Source: Serendipita indica DSM 11827
Taxonomy: Eukaryota; Basidiomycota; Agaricomycetes; Sebacinales; Serendipitaceae
DNA: 64,000 nucleotides
Reading direction: 5' to 3'
Assembly: GCA_910890315.1 (NCBI GenBank)
Contig: CAJVGD010000005.1
Location: 1,178,001 to 1,242,000 of the forward strand
This document shows positions 22,751-35,600 of the stretch, piece after piece. Position numbers and translations under genes: made by a program. The notes under the pieces are model-generated. The model ran no database searches, had not been told where the DNA came from, and saw nothing but the letters and a program-made list of their open reading frames with translations. Numbering within the stretch: the stretch's first letter is position 1; every line of letters starts with the position of its first letter.

Positions 22751-24183
22751 ATGGCCGCATCAGGCACAGACGCTACAGCGGCCGTTGTTGTTTGTGGTGT
22801 ATGCCTAGGAAATCATGTAGACAACCTGAATGTATACGCTTGTGGTATGTCAATAGCCAATTGCTCGCGAGAAGACGGCTCAACAGTTGTATTCGATGTT
22901 GCAGGCCATGTTGTATGCAGTGAATGCCTTAGTACCCTTAAGAAACAACCCAGGTTCCAGAAGATATGCCCCTACTGTCGTGCCCCTTATCAGACACCCC
23001 CGTACAAGCTGTTCGCCGACCTGGCTATCGCGAATGCATCAAGCAATCTGCTCCAAGAGACGCGTCAACGCGTCCTACGCACGATCAATGGTCTTGGAGT
23101 AGCAAGTACTCCCGAAGAACTTCGTCAGGCCTATGCCGCTACCCAAAGACATCGAGCGGTCATACGAAACTTCGCGAGCGGCACAGAGGACGAAAACCTT
23201 CGAGTATGTGCTTTTAATTCCTCGGTTTGAAGCTTCGTATTCAAGGCGTGGCTAGCTCTGGGTTTTAGCCATCACCGACGCGCTGGATTCGTTGGAGGAC
23301 AGGCTGCATTATAGCCTTCAGAATCAAGACCTTGGCGAGAAAGTGCGGAGGCTCAAACGAGAAGCTGCTGCTCAAGCGCAAAAGCACGAGGCCGAAACTC
23401 TGAAGATAAAGGCAAAGTTGTTGTCACAGGAGTCCGAACTGCAAAGGAGTACTCATTTAACTGCGAAATACAAGCAAAAACTCGATTCTGCTACAGCTCA
23501 AGCGGCTGAAGCGCAGAAATCGTTTTTCACAATGGCCAGCCTGAATACCGAACTGGAGACCAAACTTACTCAGGTCGAGCAAGAGCGACGCAATTTTCAC
23601 GCGCAACTGGCCGAGCACAAGGTCAAGGTACGGATATCCTGCCCATAAAAGGTGCGACCTCTGACTGTATCCTTAGGAGGCAAAGCAAAAGGCACAAATT
23701 GGACAGCTCAAGCAGCAAAAAGCGGAGCTGGAGAAACAGATAGAACAAATGAAGCAGCTGTCCAAGTCGACCGGGAAACAACGCCAGTCGCCTGATCTTG
23801 ATGAATCACAAGGAATTATCGACCTGAGCACACTCAGCAGTTCGCCGCCAATGCTCCGATCGCACTCGGGCCAAGCGCGCAAGCGACCAAGGGCACCAGA
23901 TGAGAACCAGTATCAACGAAACGCTGAATTTACCCTCCTGCCGCCCCCGAAATCTCGCGCAGCTGGTCCGTCCAGAGTCCCCAACGAACGACTGCAGATG
24001 GTTACAAGGGACAAGCGTGTTGTTGAGGTTGTGGTCAAGGGAAATAACAACCCTTCAAACTCTCGATCAATCGTACCCTTATCACCTCAGAAGAAGAAGG
24101 ACAATGCGGGGGTTCAGCTACAACTAGGAGACTCTGGGCTCCTACTTGTGCCCATGAAGAAACGTAAACTACGGGCAGTTTGA
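22751..24183 (+). CDS. RING-HC finger/coiled-coil protein, probable E3 ubiquitin ligase
   Basis: Four exons. Exon 1 is 22751-22844, and a 60-bp intron joins ACG to HVVCSECL. The RING is C3HC4: CGVCLGN, YACGHVVCSECLSTLKKQP, CPYCRAPYQTPP. After ENLR the next exon begins LWVLAITDALDSLEDRLHYS. It leads into about 150 residues of coiled coil (EKVRRLKREAAAQAQKHEAE ... FHAQLAEHKVK|EAKQKAQIGQ). The tail is Ser/Pro-rich with basic clusters (QARKRPRAPDE; MKKRKLRAV), suggesting nuclear location. The order RING, coiled coil, basic tail recalls TRAIP-type ligases, but the RING subtype differs and no orthology is claimed. Confidence 0.83.
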
Positions 24184-24325
24184 TCTCATCTGTTGTGCAT
24201 TTGTGCTCTCACTGCAATTTGGTATGGCTCAAGTAATGTGTATAATAGTTCCCGAGGCGGACATTGTTCCGTTATCATTGATCAAATTTATTTTACATGC
24301 ACAGGAACTGTCACAACTGTCGTTC

Positions 24326-27300
24326 TCAAACGTCGGTAGATGCGTGAGCTGCCTGCATGACAAGCAGCGCAATGCTCGAAGGGCCCGCGACAATGAATGC
24401 CGCTCCTACGTCTCCTAACGTCTTTCTGGCGTCACTGCTGACATGGTTCTGAGAGGCATTACCGGTCGAGAGCAAGGACTTCAACTCTAAATGATGGTCT
24501 TCGATGGCGAGACGACGGCCTCTACCGACAACTGCCATAACATTCTTCATGTATCCACGAGCGGTACCCAAGCTAAGCTCTGTGCTTGACATCTCTGAGA
24601 GCTGTTCAATGCAGCTGGCAAGTGGCGTCGGCGTAGATAGCTCTGTAAACGTGATGTGCGTTAATGCTCGCTCGATCTCTGGGTTCAGCGCGGGTGCCTC
24701 TGGGCCACGGTTCGCAAATCGGTCCCAGACGAGGTTGTCTGCGGTCTCACTCTCAAGACGGTGTTGGGTGTTCTCCGGTCCATAGACTGTGTCAGGAAAG
24801 CCGGTTGCCTGCAACTCAGAGATTAATTTCTACGAGGGCTGTATGAGGAGCACCGTACCGTCTGAACGCTCAGCATATTCGCTGCCTCATTATGGTCCGG
24901 ACTGACTCCCTTAGATGCTTCGGGCGACAGTTCTGGCTCCGTCTTCGTGATTCTGACAATTCTCGCTTGAACAGCACCGTTCCCGTTGCTGCACAGCTGG
25001 ACGACAAAGTTGAGAGCAAGTCGATCATCGGGACCGCCAAAGTAAGGGAGGAAGATGGTGTAGCCGGTCTTCAAAGGCTTTGTAATCTCGTTGAGTTCCT
25101 CTTCCTGCTCTGCACCGTTATCCTCGTGCTCGATGAATAGAGCAACATCCGCAAAGGAGAGTGAGAACACTCTACGGATAAAGTGGGCATAGAGAACGGC
25201 CGCCGACTTTTCAGAGGAAGTATGAGCTTGCGTACTTCCGGCCTTTCCAAATACACCTTCAAACGGATTGTAGGACGATGGTTCTCCGGCGCGCGCAGGT
25301 GAGACTACCTCCACAACTGGATGCAGACTAGTGTTCCAGGGAAGAAGTACGAGATCGGCTGCCACTTCTTTGGCTCGCTCGCAAAGCTTGACGGGGAATT
25401 CGTCGTATGGGATAACGGAAAGTGCGGCTGTAGTGACGGGGGCATTGTGAAGACGTGCAAACGTTCTCAACGCGGCAACCATCGGGTCGCGGTGCAATAA
25501 CTCGGCAGTTACACTACCGTACATCACAGCTGAAGTACGTTCGCTGAGATCCATGAGTCGTAGTGCATCCAAAGTGGGACCAGCCACAAGCGTTGCCGCT
25601 GAAGAAGAGCTCCCCACTACTGGGGCACTCTGAGGACCCTCCGTTATTGGCTCCTTGGATTTGGGATCGGACTTTCCCGCCATTGTCGAGTTTCGGGAAG
25701 AGTTTGGACTAGCGGATGCACCGAGTAGCTGGGTCATGGTCATAAGAGGGGAGAGATTCTCCATCTTATAGAGCATGACAGCGATACGACGCTTGATGCT
25801 CAGTGCTTCCGTCTCCCCAGAGGTCGTGATGCCTCTTGAGGACTCGATATTGCGCCGAGACTCTTCGTCCACTCTGGGCTTGGGGGCGGAATGGAGGGTC
25901 CGATGCTCCGGGGGATAGACAAGGAGAGTCAGGGGAGTGGTAATGAAGGTCAAAACGAGCGCTTCAATTACAAACATGGCAAAAACGCGTGGAGACAAAA
26001 TTCCTGCTTGCAACCCAATATTGAGCACGATGAGTTCGACCAAACTGTTTGTTGTGTGAGTATTAGGGAACGAGTCTTGTGGTATTCTTTACCCTTTACA
26101 GCTCATGAGGATGCCGATGGCACCCGCTTCGCGCCAGCTGAATCCAAGCCATTTGGAAGTCGTGGAGGCGCCGACAAACTTTCCGATAAACGCGACGACG
26201 AGGATGAGGATGGTGTAAGCCCAGGTAATCCCATTGTCGAGAAGTCCGAGGTCAGTCTTGAGACCCGAAAGAGTAAAATACAGTGGAAGAAACAGCAGGG
26301 ATACAAGATCCTCGAGCTTTTCCGTCAGCGAGATGGCAAAGCCACTTTCGTGCGGAATGCTGGAGAAATGTCAGTTATCAGGACTGCTTAACGGACACAT
26401 GACTCACACAAGCCCAGCCAAGAATCCACCAAAGATGGGATGAACACCTATGGACAGTTCAAACTCAGTTCGAAGAATTTGCCCATATACTCACCCAAGA
26501 TATCCGTGCAGAATGCACTGGCAAATACGATGAGAATAACAACTGTCATCATGAAGGCTGAAGGCTGGCCCTCCTCTAATGCACCAGTTCGTTTCGCGAG
26601 TCGGACAAACGCATACCGAACGGGGATCAGAATGAAAATTGCAAATGCCGTTGTCGCCAACAACACCCAAAGGGCAGTCAACCCGGAGGACGCATTGACG
26701 AGCGAAACGCTATTGATGATGAGCTGGCTTCTCATTGAATCGTATAACTTACGCGAGTGCAAGAAGCACCCATGCTATGATATCGTTTCCTACACCTGCT
26801 GATAGAACGACGATCCCGACAGTCGTCTCGAGGAGGTTGAGTTCGGTGAGGATGCGACAGAGAACTGGGAATGCCGTAATGCTGTAGAGTGTCAGAGGCT
26901 GGAATATCGAGGATTGGATAGCGTACGCGAATGCCACCCCGACAAATAGTAGAAAATTGCCAAATGAGACCTCTGATGAATCTACAAACTTGTTGTATAC
27001 CAAGCTCGCGACTCCGGTCCCTAGTCATGTTTATCAGGAATTCGGGCCACCGAACAAGACCAGACACACCAAGACCAAAGGGCAAGATCATCCCGCCCGC
27101 CGCTACGAAGACAGAGAATCGTGCATTGCGGCTGATGACCCTCGTGTCCGTCTCGAGTCCGACGAGGAATAAAAAGAGAACCAGGCCGATGTTCGCAGTC
27201 AAGGTGAGATACGAGAGCGACTCGGGAGGAAAGATTGTACTAGTGAATCGTGGAATCCTGCCCATAATAGAAGGACCAAGAATGATCCCGCTGAGTACCT

Positions 27301-27630
27301 CGGATATCACTCTTGGCTGTCGTAAGAGCCGTAACACCAAAGAAAGCAGCTGGGTTGTGACTATCACCTAGAGGACGTCCTTGATTGTGCCCCACCTCGA
27401 AAGTGAAACTTACCAGTACCACTTGTATAACCCAGAGTCTTAGAGGGTCCGTCGTCTTGAATTCAGTGGGGTTTTCGCCTGAAATCACACCTCCCTTTCG
27501 ATTATGGTTGATCGTGCGGTCTGAACATGGCACGAGATGGACGAACCTGAGTGGGTGCTGCTCTTACAACATGATGAACAATTTTTCCGCCAATATCGAT
27601 CAATGTTTCTGAAAATCCAAACCCGCCCAT
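24326..27630 (-). CDS. KHA1: K+/H+ antiporter of the KHA1 (CPA2) family, paralogue 1
   Basis: Starts [20 protein letters not shown] at 27630, then [20 protein letters not shown]. Membrane part: [79 protein letters not shown], and [20 protein letters not shown] with the ion-binding Asn-Asp pair. After about 12 helices the segment [19 protein letters not shown] closes the Na_H_Exchanger domain. The cytosolic tail of about 450 residues holds a USP-like region ([52 protein letters not shown]). KHA1 antiporters move K+ against H+ in Golgi or endosomal membranes. At least eight short introns are visible, and I saw no disabling change. Paralogue 2 lies at 32653-35693 on the other strand. Confidence 0.93.
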
Positions 27631-27773
27631 GACTGGGTGGGGTAGAGCGAAGCCGGCTTTCACCACCTTTCGGCAAGACACCCTTGAAAAAAATTTTCCA
27701 CTATGCATGAATTAGAACAGTAGATAACACAAAAATATATGTAGAAGTCTTTGTCCTAGGCTCCGACGGCAAA

Positions 27774-28377
27774 CTACTTGGCCACGGCGCCGTCGACTTT
27801 GCGTTTCTCTCCCTTGGCAATCATGTCTGCATTCTTCGTAATCTTTCCAAGTACAATCTGTGCTGAACCTATTGCAATATGAATTTGTCTCCCTCTCTCA
27901 GCCAAATGCCAACAGGGCGACGTACCAATGAGCTTATCAGCGGCAGACACTCTGCGTTTGTGGCCGAGACCGTCGCGTTCAGTTATGTGTTGGCCGATGT
28001 TCCCTAATGATAACGTTGTCGGCTCCTTGTACTGAAAGCGAGCCGCAAGGGAGAGATAACCCACCAGCTCCTCCGCGACCAGATGCGTCGACAACGTCGT
28101 GTCCTCCGGATGCATCGTAGTGGCCTGCAGCCTTTGTATGATTCCCGACTCCCCCTTTACCTGCCATACCACTTGAGAGCGCTTCAGCATTATGGGGAAG
28201 CTCCGAGGGGATTGAGCATTACCTCGTTCCGTGCATTCCATCCGCTGGATGAGACTCTACGGCGTGATTAACGTGTGTGCCAACATTTCCTGTACCAATC
28301 CCATGTCAGATAGCAGAGTAAAGGTCGACCATGGACGTGCCGGCGCCTCCCTTTCCAAACGTTTCGGTCGTAGCCAT
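27774..28377 (-). CDS. Small Gly/His-rich hydrophilic protein with CsbD-like C-terminus
   Basis: Five exons give about 125 residues: MATTETFGKGGAG, GNVGTHVNHAVESHPADGMH, GMAGKGGVGNHTKAAGHYDA, SGGHDVVDASGRGGAG, NIGQHITERDGLGHKRRVSA, and ADKLIGSAQIVLGKITKNAD ending AKGEKRKVDGAVAK. The last segment has the spacing of CsbD/Hmp1-type stress proteins (GKITKN..AKGE.RK..G). The blocks GGAG-N-hydrophobic-G repeat, so the N-terminus looks internally duplicated. All phases fit if the first intron (28290-28340, 51 bp) begins with GC instead of GT. Another 51-bp intron is present. The composition suggests a stress-induced disordered protein; function is inferred only. Confidence 0.75.
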
Positions 28378-28731
28378 GCTGAAGGAAACTGTCCAAGTTA
28401 TTCTGCAACGCGAACAGAATGGTTTTGATATAGCTGCGCGTAGTGCTCCTTACGTCATGGAGATACACAAGCCAGGCTGGACGTCGGGGTGGTCAACGGC
28501 TTATCTTGAACCAATCACCGCCAGCGAACTGATGGCTGACTCTACTGGTCTGCAACATTTAGAGGGCGCGAATAGCCTAGTCTCCCTTTCCTTTTGCGGC
28601 GGGCCTAGACAGGGGAGCAATGCAGACCAGCCGCCGCAATGGCGAGTTCAGACGCCTTAAGGTTGTTTTTATCCCACTTGCGATCCCTAGTACGATAGTA
28701 TATCAAACTAGAGTTGCTGAAACGCAGACGT
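28378..28731. other. Intergenic region
   Basis: 354 bp between two minus-strand genes. It should contain the promoter of the CsbD-like gene and the 3' end of the gene upstream. A plus-strand reading frame here looks like a shadow; its composition is not protein-like. Confidence 0.4.
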
Positions 28732-29295
28732 CTAGATTTTTTGAACCACTAAGTAGTCCTGATAACTTCTGGCCATCAAACGGTTGCATTGAAACAATTT
28801 ATCTTGATCTTCAATGGTGCTAGAAACTATTTCGAGGTCGTCTAGAATACCACGGCAGGTTTCGAGGAAGAGGAGAGGTCCAGACGGAGTTTGACTTTGA
28901 ACTCCGTCCATGTCGACCGTCCGACCCCGAGGGCCACCAGGCCAGTTCGCAGCGCCGTCTTCTCGTGTCGGAGGGCTCTCCTCTCCCTCGTCAGCTGGCA
29001 GCGAAACCTCAAATCGGCGGATTCCAGTCACACCAGGAGTCTTGCGCTCGATATTTGCCTCTTCGCGTACAGTCATGGAAGAGAGATCAATCTCAAGGGT
29101 CGCATTCTTTAGGTATGAATCTATTCCTTTCGTCTTTTTAATTTTTTGCAATTTCATGGCTTGGCTCCTGACATCCACGCGTCGCAGATTCGCCGGCTTC
29201 ATCCTCAGCTGCGTAATGATGAGCGTCGCAGCTGCTAGAAATAGAGGAAGACCAGCCGTAGGTATCTTGGCGATGCTCTAATCACGATACCCCAT
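28732..29295 (-). CDS. Small acidic protein of unknown function
   Basis: A long exon carries TLIITQLRMKPANLRRVDVR, QAMKLQKIKKTKGIDSYLKN, and ATLEIDLSSMTVREEANIER, followed by GVTGIRRFEVSLPADEGEES and a Gly/Pro-rich stretch. It ends DKLFQCNRLMARSYQDYLVV plus QKI. The frame is open upstream without ATG. The most economical start is ATG 29295 (MGY) plus a 51-bp intron (GTGATT...CTATTTCTAG), giving MGYPAATLIITQLRMK. The product is about 170 residues. I do not recognise the family, and the start is inferred. Confidence 0.5.
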
Positions 29296-29397
29296 CTTTA
29301 TATCCCTCTCGTGTGCGCTACAAAACCTCGTGTATCCCAAGTCTACTATTAGATAGTGCGAAAGCTACGCAAATAAGTCTAGTAATATCCTACATCA

Positions 29398-31534
29398 TCA
29401 CGAAACGACCGTCCGTCGTGTGCGTACCCGAGTAGCGCTTGGTGCGGTCGTCTCTGTGGGCTGTGGTTGCACAGTGCGGGTAGAACGAACGGTTCCGGTG
29501 CGTGTAGGAGGTGCTTGTGATGACATAGTGTCCTGAGACGGTTTACGCTGGACTACGATGCGTGTCGATCGTGTTGTCCTGCCTTCTGGAGCTGCGGTGG
29601 ACTCGGTCACCATCGTCGCAGTGTCCACGTCCATATGGACATCCACAGCATCAAGGTCGACTCTTCGCTTCTTTGGCGAACGCCTCTGTTGCTCATTGTT
29701 CCTTGGCTCCTCTGTCTCCGAGACTCCAGCAGAATCACCAGGCTTTCGCCCACGTTTATGGCCGACTTGCGACGTACTGGCAATAGTCTCGTCGACTGTC
29801 ATCGCATCCTCTGAAGGCTGATGCCTGAGAGACTGCTTCGTCGGGAATACCACCGAGGGCTTGGTGGCTGGGGTAGCAACTCTCTTGCGTATGATAGGCA
29901 CTTGAATTGGACCTTTGCCTGCCCCTGCCCTCTCGGATATTCGCTGAAGTTTCTCGTCCACTTCCTTCTTCATGTCGGTTATTCGCTGCACCATCTCTGC
30001 CGTCCTCCGTGTCGCTTCAATGGTATCCGCATCCGTATCATGGCGTTGGTGCTGTTGCTGTATAGATCCCACAAAATCATCCCATCGCCGAGATTTCGCA
30101 TTCGAGTCCTGGGACTCGCCATCGACTGTACTGCTATCGTCGTTGGCTGCTTCACGACGATGGACACTAACGCCAAACTCGTTTACCGATGCGGAGGACG
30201 ATGTCGATGAGGAGACGAGGGTATCGCTCGATTTACCTCCTACTGTACGCGAGATTGGATTCTGAAGAGGTTGTGGCCTTGGCGGTCGGGGGAGCGTTTG
30301 AACACTAGGGCGCACGACAACGCTGGGGACGGATGGCGCTGGGTTGTTTGGTCGGGGAATAGAGACGGACGCGTTGACATGCACAGCAGGGCGTGCTGGT
30401 GCCCTTTGTGCTCGAACGGGTACAGGCATAATCAACGCAGCATGAGGGTATATGGGAGGTTGAGAAGAGTCATCCGCGGAGCCATCTCTAGATGGCTGAC
30501 GTCGAACCACGCGTGGGGCAGCTGGCATCGGGACGTGAATCTGATTCGGTGGTCTCTTGTTGACAATCGACCCCGTGTTCATACTCGATTCAGGAAGGTC
30601 AGTATTAGATGCAGCTTTTGAAGATTGCAATGCCGCTTGCAACGACCTAGACGAAGGCGTGTTGTTGTTGAGAGCCGAAGGAGGTGGTCCGGCTACTCGA
30701 CGAAGATGAGAAGCTCGATCGCGAGCCGATCTTTCTTGTATTTCCCTGATCCTCGCCTCTTCCTTTTCCTGTTCTTCTTGTTCTTTCCTGTGAGCATCGG
30801 CAGCTTCCTGAGCCGATATTGGCACAGTGTCGAAAACAGGCAAGGGAGCAAGCGCTGGGCCAGCGAACACGTCGGGTTCGATGGCGTTGGTTGGCTGGTC
30901 AGGAGTGACGGGTTGGGATGCGGGTTTTTGCGGAGCATTAATCTCCAAATCCACTTCCAGCTTTATGGAATTCTCCTCGCCTTTACTGTCCGTTCCATTC
31001 CACCAGGACATGAAAAGATGATATGGGAGGCAAATCAGAAGGAACATAAAGTCGCCTCCCATCTCCAGCCAATGAAGGGTTGTATCAATGAGACCCACAT
31101 AGGGCTTGATAGCAGGTCGCAAGACTTGTAGGACCAGTGGCTCTGTAGCCTGCAACAGATGAGCACGACTCGTTTCAGGCTCGCGGAGGCTGCTCACCCA
31201 AGAACGCGCGATTATGAGAAATATGAGAACGAGACACTTGATCTCGTGAAGAAAGGGTATGAGTATCCCAACGCTGTGATCGACGACGCGCTCGATGTAT
31301 CTCCAAGTGACCTGATATAATCTGAGCCCATGATTGGAAAAGTACCAGAATGCTTACCCAAACGACCCAAACGGAAAGACAGGTCTTCATCTCGCGTTTT
31401 GATCGCTGTTGCATCCGCGAACCGCGTGTTGTCGTCTTTTGTGCGGCGAGATGCCTACGATTCAAAGTTTTGAATGTAGCCCAAGAGTTCACCCAGAGGA
31501 GAACAAGATTTAGAATTGTGTATCCGAGCTGCAT
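29398..31534 (-). CDS. TB2/DP1/HVA22 (REEP/Yop1-like) membrane protein with long disordered tail
   Basis: Starts MQLGYTILNLVLLWVNSWAT at 31534; further upstream the frame opens only from TTG. Exon 1 ends in LSVWVVW. Exon 2 is VTWRYIERVVDHSVGILIPF, EIKCLVLIFLIIARSW. Exon 3 is ATEPLVLQVLRPAIKPYVGL, IDTTLHWLEMGGDFMFLLIC. Short hairpin membrane helices, WVVWA-like motif and the RPAIKP segment are those of the TB2/DP1/HVA22 family, which bends tubular ER. The remaining 500 residues are low-complexity (Ser/Pro/Arg) with basic nuclear-type motifs (KKRRVDLD) and many TRxTRT repeats near the end. Such a tail is unusual for the family. It shares a 216-bp divergent promoter with BUD31. Confidence 0.82.
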
Positions 31535-31750
31535 AGTGTCCGTAACGGGCTCTGCAGCCAAGGTCGGTCAGCAGCTGAACTCGCGTGGGCCTCGTGCGTT
31601 AGTGAGAGAGCGAGATACGCACAGAATTCATGTATTATAGCGTGTAAAATGAGGGTCGAGATGACAAGTGCGGGTTTGTAGTTCGTTCAAGTTCGTAGCG
31701 GGTGGTCAAGAAAGGTTGGAGCGTGTCTTGACCAGCGCCGTCGCAAGAAA

Positions 31751-32451
31751 ATGCCAAAAATCAGAACTAGCAGAACGAAGCCTCCTCCAGAAGGATACGA
31801 GGAGATTGAAAACGTATGCAGACGTTCTTTATGTCTCCATCAAGCTGTGCTAATCAAGTGGTTTGTCCAGGTGTTGGAGGACTACGCGCGCAAGATGCGT
31901 GACGCCGGTATGGCTACCTGTATACCTCTTACTTCGTCTGCTGACCGCTTGGATACAGAGAATGAGTCGCACGAAGGCAAGCGAAAGAATGAGTCGCTGT
32001 GGCCCATTATGCGCATCTCCCACACGCGTTCCCGCTACATCTACGAGCTATACTACAAGCGAGAGGCCATTTCCAAAGAGCTTTATGATTGGCTGCTCAA
32101 GCAAGGATATGCGGACGCAAAGTATGTGGGCTGAACCAGTCGTCTAGTCCGCGCTAATTTCTGCATAGTCTGATAGCCAAGTGGAAGAAGCCCGGATATG
32201 AAAAATTGTGCTGCGTTCGCTGCATCCAGTCCAAGGCGAGTCTTTCTCTTGTTTATCCTTAACGCATGCTAATAAGGGGCTATCAGGACATGAATTACCA
32301 AGGCTCTACATGCATTTGTCGTGTTCCCAAAGCTCAGGTCAAGGCTGGAACCGTTGTCGAATGCGTGCACTGTGGTATGACTTTGTGCATTGCCCCCTTG
32401 CGAATCTCACAGTTTCTTTTAGGTTGCCGAGGATGCAGTTCAGACTCGTAG
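31751..32451 (+). CDS. BUD31: Pre-mRNA splicing factor BUD31 (G10 protein)
   Basis: Exons: 31751-31813 ([21 protein letters not shown]), [122 protein letters not shown]. The sequence is a full-length G10 protein with its conserved zinc-binding cysteines (CCVRC, CIC, CVHCGCRGC). BUD31 is part of the activated spliceosome near Prp8. No break is seen, and the length matches the family. Confidence 0.97.
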
Positions 32452-32652
32452 ATTGCTTTCTGGGTTTATGTATAGTTCCATAAATAATACTGTCCATTGC
32501 CTACTCGCGCCATCACTCGTTAGATCCGTCTCAAGAGATAAGTTGTCCCTAATGCAGACAGGGCGCCTAGATATAAGAGGGTGTCAAGTGGTACAGCACG
32601 TGCTCCGTCTTGGACCTGCCTCGTCCCATCTCGAGCCAAGGACACTGCAAAA

Positions 32653-35600
32653 ATGCTGGAATCACTCCAAGCGAGATGGGTCGAAGATGTCGCTGGGATT
32701 GTCAAGAGAGCCGCCCCAGAGCAGGTCAGTCTCTTCCCGAGCAAAAGTCTATGGTGCTCACCGATTGCAGGGAGGAGTGCTTTCTGGAATTAACCCAGTC
32801 AAATTTACAACCACGGATCCTATTCGTCTGTGGATCATTCAGATTGGTAAATCTATTCTCACTAGCAGCACCCAGACTGAGCAGCACTTGCAGGGATTAT
32901 TCTTGCCCTCTGCCAAGTATTCGCCGTTATCCTAGCACGAATCAAACAGCCTCGTGTCCGTGGCAGATCCCTGATGCTATTGAGTAGAGACTAACTTTGA
33001 CTCTCATCTCAGGTCATTGCAGAAGTGATTGTTGGTGTGATCTTGGGTCCCACAGCAATGGGACGGATCCCAAACTTCACAGCATCCATCTTCCCACCGG
33101 AGTCCATCCCGTACCTCAGTCTGACTGCCACAATAGGCTTGGTCTTGTTCATGTTTCTCACCGCCCTCGAAGTTGATGTCCGAATCGCCAAGCGCAATGC
33201 AAAGCAGTCCCTCATGATCTCACTCGCGGGAATCATCCTACCGTTTGGCGCGGGTGCGGCCCTTGCGATTCCACTTTACAACAATTACGTGGATCACAAG
33301 TTTAATATCGGTTACTTCATCCTCTTCGTTGGGGTTGCTATGAGCATCACCGCCTTTCCAGTGCTCTGCCGCATTCTCACAGAACTCAGGCTTCTGGAAA
33401 CGCAGGTTGGCATCGTCGTCCTCAGCGCTGGTGTCGGAAACGATGTAATTGGCTGGGTTCTTCTTGCTCTCACGTGCGTTTCTCTGTCAATACTCTCCAA
33501 CATTGCTCATCTTAATCCAGTGTGGCGCTTGTGAATGCTTCTGGTGGGCTTGTTGCGCTCTATGTCCTCCTCACATCCGTGGCATGGACACTCTTTATGC
33601 TATATCCTGTGAGATGGGCATTTCGATACCTGGCTAAAGTTACCGGGTCTTTGGAAACTGGCCAGCCTACACCGTTGGTGATCATGATCATCCTTACCAT
33701 CGTATTTGTATCCGCCTTCATGACTGATATCTTGGGTGTGTGCTCTCATTGGCTCTCTGAGCTCGCTGACCTCGAATTAGGGGTACATGCGATCTTTGGC
33801 GCCTTCATCGCTGGACTGATGTACGATTCCAGTCTCCTTTTTCCATACGTCTGCTGACTTCTTCTCAGCGTTCCGCATGACAATGGATTTGCTATTGCTC
33901 TGGTCGAGAAAATGGAGGATTTGGTCGTGCTTCTTCTTGTGCCCATCGTGAGTCTCCGAACGGAAATATACTCGTGTACTAAATCCTCTCCAGTACTTTA
34001 CCCTTTCCGGTCTCAAGACAAACCTTGGTCTCCTTAATAGCGGCAAAGTCTGGGGATACACAATCCTCATCTGTGTTGTCGCTTTTGTCGGCAAATTCTT
34101 TGGATGTGTCGCCGCTGCACGAATTGCTAAGTTCAACTGGCGTGAGTCTAGCACTATTGGTGTTTTGATGAGCTGCAAAGGGTGAGAGAATTTGTTGGAT
34201 AACACACGAATTGCTGACAATAGCTTAGGTTGGTCGAACTCATCGTCTTGAACATTGGATTACAAGCCGGCATCCTCAACACGCAAACGTTCAGCATGTT
34301 CGTCGTCATGGCCCTAGTCGTGACTTTTATCACCTCGCCAGTAACAGAAGCCATTTATCCGATGAAGTATCGCATTCCTGCACGCCTAGCAGACGTATCA
34401 AAGCCACCGACTGATGAAGAGGAAAAAAGGGCTCCTCATAGCGGTCGTCAAACTGAAGACGACTTTAAATCCCGCTTCTCGGTTGTTCTCAGCAGAATCG
34501 AACATCTCCCCGCGATAATGACCCTCACTCAACTTCTTCACAAATCTTCCTCTTCTGTTACGCTCGCAGACCCCACGTCGTCGTCCGAAGCCAGTGGTTC
34601 GCCATCTGTGGAAGAGACCAAAATCTCTCTGCACGCCTTGCGTCTCATCGAGCTCACGAATCGTACGTCGGCCGTCATGCAATCGTCTGAAGCAGAGGAG
34701 ATCATGCACCGAGACGCACCACTCACCATTCTTCGAACATATGGCCATCTCAACTCTATCCCAGTCTCCACTTCGATATCCGTGGTCTCTGCCGAGCAGT
34801 TCCCGACAACCGTCTCGAGTCATGTGCGAGAGAAAGACTCTGAAATGGTCATTATTCCATGGCATGTCAACTCTGAGGCCACTGCTCAGAGCGCGTATAA
34901 TCCATTTGAATCAATCTTTGGTGCAGGCTCCAATACAGAGGGTGGCTCCACTATCTACACCCACTTCCTGCGACAAGTGTTCTCAACGGCTCCTACAGAT
35001 GTCGGCCTCTTCGTAGACAGAGGCATTTCTGCAGAGCAATTTGGCCAACACATCCTTCTTCCCTTTATGGGTGGCCCGGATGATCGATTGGCTCTCTCTT
35101 TCGTCGTCCAGCTGTGTACCAACCCATCGATCACCGCCACCGTCATCCGTATCAAGCAAGTCGAGAATGACATTGTCTCGGGATCGGAAACGACGGGCAC
35201 GGATCTCAAACCAACCGGCACAAATCTTCCAAGTGCTACAGTCATGTCCAACACTGGCTTCCCTGACACTATCTACGCCCCCCAGACGACACAAACACGC
35301 ATGGAGTCGGTCAACGCGGATAGCCTTCTCTTAGCTCGCTACGCGCATCGTAATGGAGAAGACGCACTTCCCGCTTCAGTGGAAGATGCACTTTCTCGCA
35401 TCACATTCGAGGACTTGGTCACCCCCGTTCCGCTCACAGCCTTGATCAAGCGGGTCAACGAGACGAATGTTCCGAAAAAGAGTGTGATGGTTGTCACTGG
35501 ACGTGGTCGGAGAATGGCAGTCGAGTCTCATCATGCCGAGTTGCGTACTATCCTGCACGAGTACGCTGCTAGGAACGGACGAGTTGGAGGCGACGCGTCT

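Noticed and set aside
25891-26391. 166-codon plus-strand frame opposite the KHA1 gene
   Set aside because: Antisense shadow of a well-supported antiporter exon.
28331-28660. Plus-strand frame near 28331-28660
   Set aside because: It overlaps the first exon of the CsbD-like gene on the other strand, has no splice context, and looks compositionally random.
34398-34865. 155-codon minus-strand frame opposite KHA1 paralogue 2
   Set aside because: Antisense shadow of the cytosolic-tail exon; no family features.
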